Source: Halomonas sp. CUBES01
GTDB lineage: Bacteria; Pseudomonadota; Gammaproteobacteria; Pseudomonadales; Halomonadaceae
Direction: 5' to 3'
NCBI RefSeq assembly: GCF_020991005.1
Contig: NZ_JAJLLW010000009.1
Location: 62,001-126,000 of the forward strand
Length of the DNA: 64,000 bases
Below the pieces are notes generated by a model. It was given only the letters and a program-made list of their open reading frames with translations. It made no database searches and was not told where the DNA came from. Shown in pieces: positions 59,502 to 64,000 of the stretch. Made by a program: the position numbers and the translations under genes. How positions within the stretch are numbered: position 1 is the stretch's first letter; each line of letters begins with the position of its first letter.

Positions 59502-59519
59502 ATATATGTTTTTTCGTAT
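59502..59519. promoter_or_regulatory. Shared ars operator, site B (between arsH and arsC)
   Basis: ATATATGTTTTTTCGTAT matches site A at 54299-54316 in 17 of 18 bases. It lies 47 bases from the arsH start and 90 from the arsC start, so one regulator could control both directions. Confidence 0.7.
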
Positions 59520-59609
59520 ATTTCTAGCGGCGTCGCTATCGCTGCAACAATGTCGTCATGATTGCTGCGTAGCTTGTTGCTAAATCACTAGATAAGAGGT
59601 CGTTTATTT

Positions 59610-60032
59610 ATGTCAAAGCGTCGCGTGCTATTCCTGTGTAACGCCAATTCGGCACGTTCGCTAATGGGCGAAGTACTGCTTCGTCATATGGCCGGTGACC
59701 GCTTTGAAGCGTTCAGCGCGGGCACTGAGCCTGATGAACCCCATGCACTGACGCTTGAGGCGCTCGCCAAGCAGGGGCTTTCCATTGAGGGGCTGCACAG
59801 CAAGTCATTGGATGAGTTTGAAAACGAAAGCTTTGATTACGTCATTGTGCTGTGTGACAAAGCCCAGCAGGCTTGCCGTGAATGGCAAGGAGCGGCGGGT
59901 GAAAGGCTGTATTGGGATATTCGCGACCCGCGTTTGATCAGCAAGTTGGACGCCTACGAACAGGCGCTTCAAGAGATTCGGCGCCGTATGCAGCTATGGC
60001 TCTTGCTTCCTGCGTTTGACAAACAACAATGA
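59610..60032 (+). CDS. arsC: Thioredoxin-coupled arsenate reductase
   Basis: Reduces As(V) to As(III). The 140-residue protein has the low-molecular-weight phosphatase loop with Cys10 and Arg16 (LCNANSARS) and the pair Cys82 and Cys89 ([13 protein letters not shown]), which match in number and spacing the redox cysteines of S. aureus ArsC. It is therefore the thioredoxin type rather than the glutaredoxin type. The ATG at 59610 opens the frame. Confidence 0.92.
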   Translation: MSKRRVLFLCNANSARSLMGEVLLRHMAGDRFEAFSAGTEPDEPHALTLEALAKQGLSIEGLHSKSLDEFENESFDYVIVLCDKAQQACREWQGAAGERLYWDIRDPRLISKLDAYEQALQEIRRRMQLWLLLPAFDKQQ

Positions 60033-60045
60033 ATGGTGGGTCTTG

Positions 60046-61734
60046 ATGAAGCTTGTCAATCACCTAAGCGTCAAAATGAGCTGGATGCTGGTTTTGGCGG
60101 CGTTTAGCGGTTTGATCCTCCTTATCGGAGCACTTGGATTATTTGCCAACCAGTTTGGGCGGGATGCCTTCACGTCATTACATCAGCGCGATATGGCACA
60201 AATCAGTGAGCTCAACAGCGCTTATAGCGAGTTGCTGCGTGCCCGTATCCAGATGAATCGTGCCGCGGAGCTCATTCGAACCCCGTCTTTTGATCGTCCC
60301 GAGCCGTTGCTGGAAGAGGCACACCAGCTGCTTGAATCGGCGGAAGCGCATTTCTCACAATTTACATCGAGCCATATTGCGCCAAGCCAACAGGCCCTGG
60401 TTGATCAGTTAACAAATGATTTTCGATCCTTTGTTAACAACAATCTCAGCCTGCAAATGATGATGCTTGATGAGCGTGATGTATCCGGCTTTCTGTCGGG
60501 TGAGTCGCGGGTGGATGAGAGCAGTCAGCGTTTTGTAGAAAGTGTCGAAGCTTTTTTCGACGCATCCGCGCAACGCGGTAATGGATTGTTGGCACGCTTC
60601 GATCAAGTATCTTCATTGCTCTTCTGGGGTGTGGTAGCGGTACTCATCGCGGCGCTGGTAGTCGTGGGCTTTGTCGTTTGGGGCGTGCGCAGGAATGTGC
60701 TTGGCCCTTTAAAAAATATCAGAGGGCACTTTCAGCGCATTGCCAAGGGCGATCTGTCTGCGCCAGTAAACGCGCATTCGACCAATGAGATTGGCCAGTT
60801 GTTCAGCGAGCTTGCCAGCATGCAGGACTCACTGACCGCGACGGTCAACCGCCTTGCCACCAGCAGCCAGCAGGTATACAGCAATAGCCAGGAAATGACA
60901 GAGCAGAATGCACGATTGACCAGCCAAACTGATACGCAAGTCTCTGCATTGCAGCAAATTGCGGCGAGTCTGGAGCAGCTGACCGCGACGGTTAATCAAA
61001 ACGCGGAAAACGCTCACCATGTCAGTCAGTCGACAACAGATGTCTCCCAGAAAGCAAAAGAGGGTGACGACGTCATTTCCCAGCTTGTCGCGACGATGGA
61101 GGCCATCAATGATCACTCCGAGGAGATTCAAAGCATCATCAAGATGATAGAAAGCATTGCTTTTCAGACCAACATCTTGGCGCTGAATGCCTCCGTAGAA
61201 GCGGCGCGTGCCGGTGAGCACGGGCGCGGGTTCGCGGTGGTTGCCAGTGAGGTGCGTGCGTTGGCAACGCGTAGTGCTAATGCGGCCAGTGAGATTAGAA
61301 CACGTATCGAGGCATCAAGTAATAGTGTTCAGCAAGGTAGCGTACTATCCCAACAGGCCGGTGAGCGAACACGGGCTATCATGCATGCCGTCAGCTACGT
61401 AGATGAGTTGATGACGCAAATAGCACATGCGTCCGAGGAGCAGCGGCGGGGGATTGAAGAGGTTAATCATGCAGTTGGTGATATCGAAACCACCACGCAA
61501 GATACCATGCGACTGGTCAATAAAGCGACTCAGTATTCATCAGAGCTGTCAGAAGAAGCGTCGCAAATGCGGGAATACGCCGGCCAGTTCAAGGTGACCG
61601 GTGAGATGTTGATGCCCGGTTTGGATAAAGAGACGCCAATACCTCATCCACAAGAGGAAGGTTCGGCAGCGCTTAGCGGTTCATCAAGCGGTTGGGATCG
61701 GGCACCGTCACACGAAGTGTTCGCGTTGAACTAG
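60046..61734 (+). CDS. Methyl-accepting chemotaxis protein
   Basis: A 562-residue chemoreceptor: membrane helix at about 8-33, a periplasmic four-helix-bundle domain (Tar/Tsr-like) to about 185, second helix at 190-215, HAMP, then the signalling domain with the conserved tip [38 protein letters not shown]. The end has no NWETF-type pentapeptide for CheR. The gene starts 13 bp after arsC, so it is probably cotranscribed with it. Ligand is unknown. Its base composition looks lower in GC than its neighbours, suggesting transfer with the island. Confidence 0.92.
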   Translation: MKLVNHLSVKMSWMLVLAAFSGLILLIGALGLFANQFGRDAFTSLHQRDMAQISELNSAYSELLRARIQMNRAAELIRTPSFDRPEPLLEEAHQLLESAEAHFSQFTSSHIAPSQQALVDQLTNDFRSFVNNNLSLQMMMLDERDVSGFLSGESRVDESSQRFVESVEAFFDASAQRGNGLLARFDQVSSLLFWGVVAVLIAALVVVGFVVWGVRRNVLGPLKNIRGHFQRIAKGDLSAPVNAHSTNEIGQLFSELASMQDSLTATVNRLATSSQQVYSNSQEMTEQNARLTSQTDTQVSALQQIAASLEQLTATVNQNAENAHHVSQSTTDVSQKAKEGDDVISQLVATMEAINDHSEEIQSIIKMIESIAFQTNILALNASVEAARAGEHGRGFAVVASEVRALATRSANAASEIRTRIEASSNSVQQGSVLSQQAGERTRAIMHAVSYVDELMTQIAHASEEQRRGIEEVNHAVGDIETTTQDTMRLVNKATQYSSELSEEASQMREYAGQFKVTGEMLMPGLDKETPIPHPQEEGSAALSGSSSGWDRAPSHEVFALN

Positions 61735-61744
61735 TGGCGGGTTT

Positions 61745-61776
61745 CCCCAGCGCAGCGAAACGCGCATGCGCTGGGG
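61745..61776. terminator. Stem-loop between convergent MCP and thiolase genes
   Basis: CCCCAGCGC (61745-61753) and GCGCTGGGG (61768-61776) form a 9-bp perfect stem with a 14-base loop. No long T run follows, but TTT stands before it (AAA on the other strand). It likely ends both genes. Confidence 0.65.
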
Positions 61777-61787
61777 CTTGCGGGCAG

Positions 61788-62975
61788 TTAATCCATCAGT
61801 TCGACCGCGACGGCCGTGGCTTCGCCGCCACCGATGCACAGGCTGGCAATACCGCGCTTGCCGCCCTTGGTGCGCAGGGCATGAATCAGGGTCGCGATGA
61901 TACGTGAACCGGTGGAGCCAACGGGGTGCCCCTGGGCACAGGCGCCACCAAAGATGTTGACCTTGTCGTGGGGAAGGTTCAGATCGTCCATGGCCATGAG
62001 CGTTACCACGGCAAATGCCTCGTTGATTTCAAATAGGTCAACGTCCTCAACGCGCCAATCCAGCTTTTTCATCAACTTTTCAATCGCGCCCACGGGGGCA
62101 ATTGTAAACTCGCTGGGGTGGCGTGAATGCGTCGCGTGGCCGAGCATGCGTGCCAGCGGCTTGATGCCGTGCTGATCTGCTGCTGCCTGACTCGCCAGGA
62201 TTAGTGCCGACGCGCCGTCGGAAATGGAGCTGGCGTTGGCGGCAGTGATGGTGCCATCCTTGGCAAATGCTGGACGAAGCTGGCGGATCTTGTCGAGTTT
62301 GGCTTGAAAGGGCTGCTCGTCGTGTTCAACCAGGGTGTCGCCATGTCGAGATGTGACGGTAACCGGGGCCATTTCAGCGGCCAAATGGCCTTCATTGGTG
62401 GCCGCCATGGACCGCTCCAGCGAGGCAATCGCAAAGTCATCCAGCCGCTCCCGGGTGTAGCCGCGCTGAGAGGCAACGTCCTGGGCGAAGACGCCCATCA
62501 GCTTGCCGGTCTCAGCATCTTCCAGGCCATCCAGGAACATGTGATCTTTCAGCTCTCCGTGGCCTAACCGATAACCGCTGCGCGCCTTGGTGAGCACATG
62601 CGGAGCGTTGGACATGGACTCCATGCCGCCAGCGAGGATGACATCGCCGCTGCCGGCCTTGATCAGGTCGTGGGCCAGCATGGCGGCTTTCATGCCCGAG
62701 CCGCATAGCTTGTTGATGGTGGTCGCACCGTTGGCATCGGGGATGCCTGCCTGGCGCATGGCTTGTCGCGCCGGGCCCTGTTTAACGCCAGCGGGCAGTA
62801 CACAGCCCAGGATGCCTTCTTCGATGGTCGCGGGGTCGATACCGGCACGCTCCATCGCGGCGCGGATGGCAATTGCACCCAGCTCGGGAGCACTCATGCT
62901 CGACAGGCTGCCCATCATGCCGCCCATCGGGGTGCGTGTTGCCGACAGAAACACGATGTCTTTAGCGTTACTCAT
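61788..62975 (-). CDS. Acetyl-CoA C-acetyltransferase (thiolase II)
   Basis: Condenses two acetyl-CoA or splits acetoacetyl-CoA. The 395-residue protein has the nucleophile Cys91 in NKLCGSGMKA, the His in NEAFAVVTLMA and the C-terminal GGACAQGHPVGSTGSR. It is the biosynthetic (PhaA/AtoB) type; whether it feeds polyhydroxybutyrate or leucine/acetoacetate breakdown cannot be told. The ATG at 62973-62975 has GGAG 8 bases before; the open frame runs further upstream but without a family match. Confidence 0.94.
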   Translation of the reverse strand: MSNAKDIVFLSATRTPMGGMMGSLSSMSAPELGAIAIRAAMERAGIDPATIEEGILGCVLPAGVKQGPARQAMRQAGIPDANGATTINKLCGSGMKAAMLAHDLIKAGSGDVILAGGMESMSNAPHVLTKARSGYRLGHGELKDHMFLDGLEDAETGKLMGVFAQDVASQRGYTRERLDDFAIASLERSMAATNEGHLAAEMAPVTVTSRHGDTLVEHDEQPFQAKLDKIRQLRPAFAKDGTITAANASSISDGASALILASQAAADQHGIKPLARMLGHATHSRHPSEFTIAPVGAIEKLMKKLDWRVEDVDLFEINEAFAVVTLMAMDDLNLPHDKVNIFGGACAQGHPVGSTGSRIIATLIHALRTKGGKRGIASLCIGGGEATAVAVELMD

Positions 62976-63091
62976 GGTGTTCTCCATTAAAGTTATTGTG
63001 ATTATCTCGCTGAGAGGTGCGCTATGCGTTGACCCGTTGCCGGTGCTGTGGTCTTCTCCGAGGTAACCAAGCAAGCGCTAGTGTGAACGAC

Positions 63092-63679
63092 ATGAATGTA
63101 ATGAATGCATCGCCTCGTCGCAAGGAATTAACACGCCTCGCGGCTCAGCTATTTGTCCAGGAAGGCTTTGACCGTACCACGGTGCGCATGCTGGCGCAGG
63201 AAATGGGGATCAAGTCCGGCAGCCTGTTTCATCATTTCAGGGATAAGCAGGAAATTCTGGCGGCGGTAATCGAAGAGGGCACCCAAAATGCGCTGGTCAT
63301 TGCCCGTCGGGCCCTGGATAACGGCCCTTCGCATCCCGAAGCACGCCTTCGGGCGATGGCGCGGGCGCATCTCGAAACGCTTTTTGCCGACCGTAATGCC
63401 CATGTGGTGGCGCTATTCGAATGGCGACGCCTGGCGCCTGACGCCAGCGCACATCTGAGCCACCTGCGCGATGCGTATGAAGCGCTGTGGCTGGGAGTAA
63501 TTGATGATGCGTTGGCTGCCGGCGTGATCCAAGGCGACCGCTTCCTGGTTTCTCGCTTTATCCTTGGTGCGCTGAACTGGACGGTGCGCTGGTACAACCC
63601 CGAAGGCCCCCAAGCGCCTGATGATCTCGCCGATGAACTGGTCGCCATGATCATGGCAGGCCGGGGTGATCAGGCTTAA
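63092..63679 (+). CDS. TetR/AcrR family regulator
   Basis: A 195-residue repressor-type protein. Residues about 10-55 form the TetR HTH (RLAAQLFVQEGFDRTTVRMLAQEMGIKSGSLFHHFRDKQEIL). The rest is a ligand-binding domain of the acyl-CoA-type subgroup by context only. It is divergent from the thiolase gene, with 116 bp between the starts, so it may control it. The start at ATG 63092 is uncertain; a GTG at 63083 and an ATG at 63101 are also possible. Confidence 0.88.
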   Translation: MNVMNASPRRKELTRLAAQLFVQEGFDRTTVRMLAQEMGIKSGSLFHHFRDKQEILAAVIEEGTQNALVIARRALDNGPSHPEARLRAMARAHLETLFADRNAHVVALFEWRRLAPDASAHLSHLRDAYEALWLGVIDDALAAGVIQGDRFLVSRFILGALNWTVRWYNPEGPQAPDDLADELVAMIMAGRGDQA

Positions 63680-63762
63680 GCTCTACTAACGTATAACCTG
63701 CAATCGACGCGACTGGCTTGCGCTTCCAGGCGTTTGCTTTTAGCTTGGTTTTTTATTTACAG

Positions 63763-63780
63763 GTTTCCGTTAACGTAAAC
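63763..63780. promoter_or_regulatory. LiuR-like palindrome before the last gene
   Basis: GTTTCCGTTAACGTAAAC is an 18-bp palindrome with one mismatch. Its form agrees with the TTTACGT-ACGTAAA type site that I recall for LiuR, the MerR-family regulator of branched-chain amino acid breakdown. It lies 67 bases before the ATG at 63848. Confidence 0.5.
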
Positions 63781-63847
63781 TGATAAGCATGATGCCTGCG
63801 ATGACGTAGCCTGCTGCTCACTGCCAACAATATCCAAGAGAGCTGAC

Positions 63848-64000
63848 ATGACATCGACAACACCCCCTGCATACGCCGACTACCTTGATACGTTTTCCAT
63901 TGGCGATATCATTGCCAGGCTCGATGACCATCAAGACGGGCAGTTAAACGCCTTTGAAGCCTGCTGTGGGCGTCATGTTCGGGCAGGCAGGGGCGATGTG
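63848..64000 (+). CDS. N-terminus of an AMP-forming acyl-CoA synthetase-like protein (cut)
   Basis: The 51 codons present encode MTSTTPPAYADYLDTFSIGD and later LNAFEACCGRHVRAGRGDV. The second segment resembles the N-terminal pattern (LNaxxxCxDRHVxAGRGD) of acetyl/propionyl-CoA synthetase-type enzymes. The catalytic motifs lie outside the window, so the call is tentative. AGAG stands before the ATG, and a LiuR-like palindrome lies upstream, which would suit an enzyme of branched-chain or acetoacetate metabolism. Confidence 0.55.
   Translation, partial: MTSTTPPAYADYLDTFSIGDIIARLDDHQDGQLNAFEACCGRHVRAGRGDV

Noticed and set aside
62976..63091. TetR operator between thiolase and regulator genes
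   Set aside because: CAAGCAAGCGCTAG has only a short AGCGCT palindrome; the wider arms do not match well enough to call it.

Overview
The window is a contiguous piece of a GC-rich gammaproteobacterial chromosome. I place it near Halomonas and relatives (Halomonadaceae), by inference. The reasons are Pseudomonas/Halomonas-style gene order (gacA-uvrC-pgsA followed by tRNA-Gly/Cys/Leu; ihfB-lapA-lapB-pyrF; dnaX-ybaB-recR; rnd-ycgL-acpH-ycgN; sdhE-ygfX) and acidic, proteobacterial-type proteins. No transposase, integrase, phage gene or CRISPR array is visible. Both window edges cut a gene.

Layout. 1-7.9 kb: housekeeping genes (DUF4202 fragment, serS, a SIMPL-domain periplasmic protein, an AI-2E-type permease, trxA, cysB, cysH, pabB). 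8-16.4 kb: a complete 2-methylcitrate (propionate) operon, prpR-prpB-prpC-acnD-prpF-prpD, with a set of palindromes in front of prpR. 16.4-25.7 kb: comEA-like gene, pyrF, lapB-lapA, ihfB, sdhE-ygfX, nadB, three tRNAs, pgsA, uvrC and a GacA-type regulator. 26-37.8 kb: tRNA-Ala, an odd small Gly-Glu-Ala-Glu repeat protein next to a DoxX protein, argF, grxD, dnaX-ybaB-recR, rnd-ycgL-acpH-ycgN, a 53-residue protein, oligopeptidase B, a small membrane protein and a class II amidotransferase. 37.9-49.6 kb: fadD behind a PsrA-like site, hrpA, a long KAS III, mlaA, a phosphatase/STAS pair (HsbR/HsbA-like), a Bcr-type MFS pump and a TauE/SafE permease. 49.6-54.2 kb: pstS-pstC-pstA-pstB with Pho boxes before pstS and pstC. 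54.3-61.7 kb: an arsenic-resistance island. 61.8-64 kb: a thiolase, a divergent TetR regulator and the start of an AMP-forming acyl-CoA synthetase-like gene behind a LiuR-like palindrome.

How the parts fit. The arsenic island holds two routes. Route one is GAPDH plus ArsJ, which arsenylates glyceraldehyde 3-phosphate and exports the product. Route two is ArsC reduction of arsenate followed by Acr3 export of arsenite. ArsH, an NAD(P)H:FMN-type reductase and a CC/Se-motif protein are added to it, and a chemoreceptor gene sits 13 bp behind arsC. Two almost identical 18-bp AT-rich sites, one before the GAPDH gene and one between arsH and arsC, tie both halves to one regulator, but no arsR lies in the window. 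The island directly follows the phosphate transporter, which is the usual entry path for arsenate. Other points worth attention are a 42-bp dyad over the pyrF promoter, two in-frame microsatellites (the Gly-Glu-Ala-Glu gene and dnaX), a leader hairpin covering the dnaX ribosome-binding site, and a degenerate receiver domain in the HsbR-like protein.
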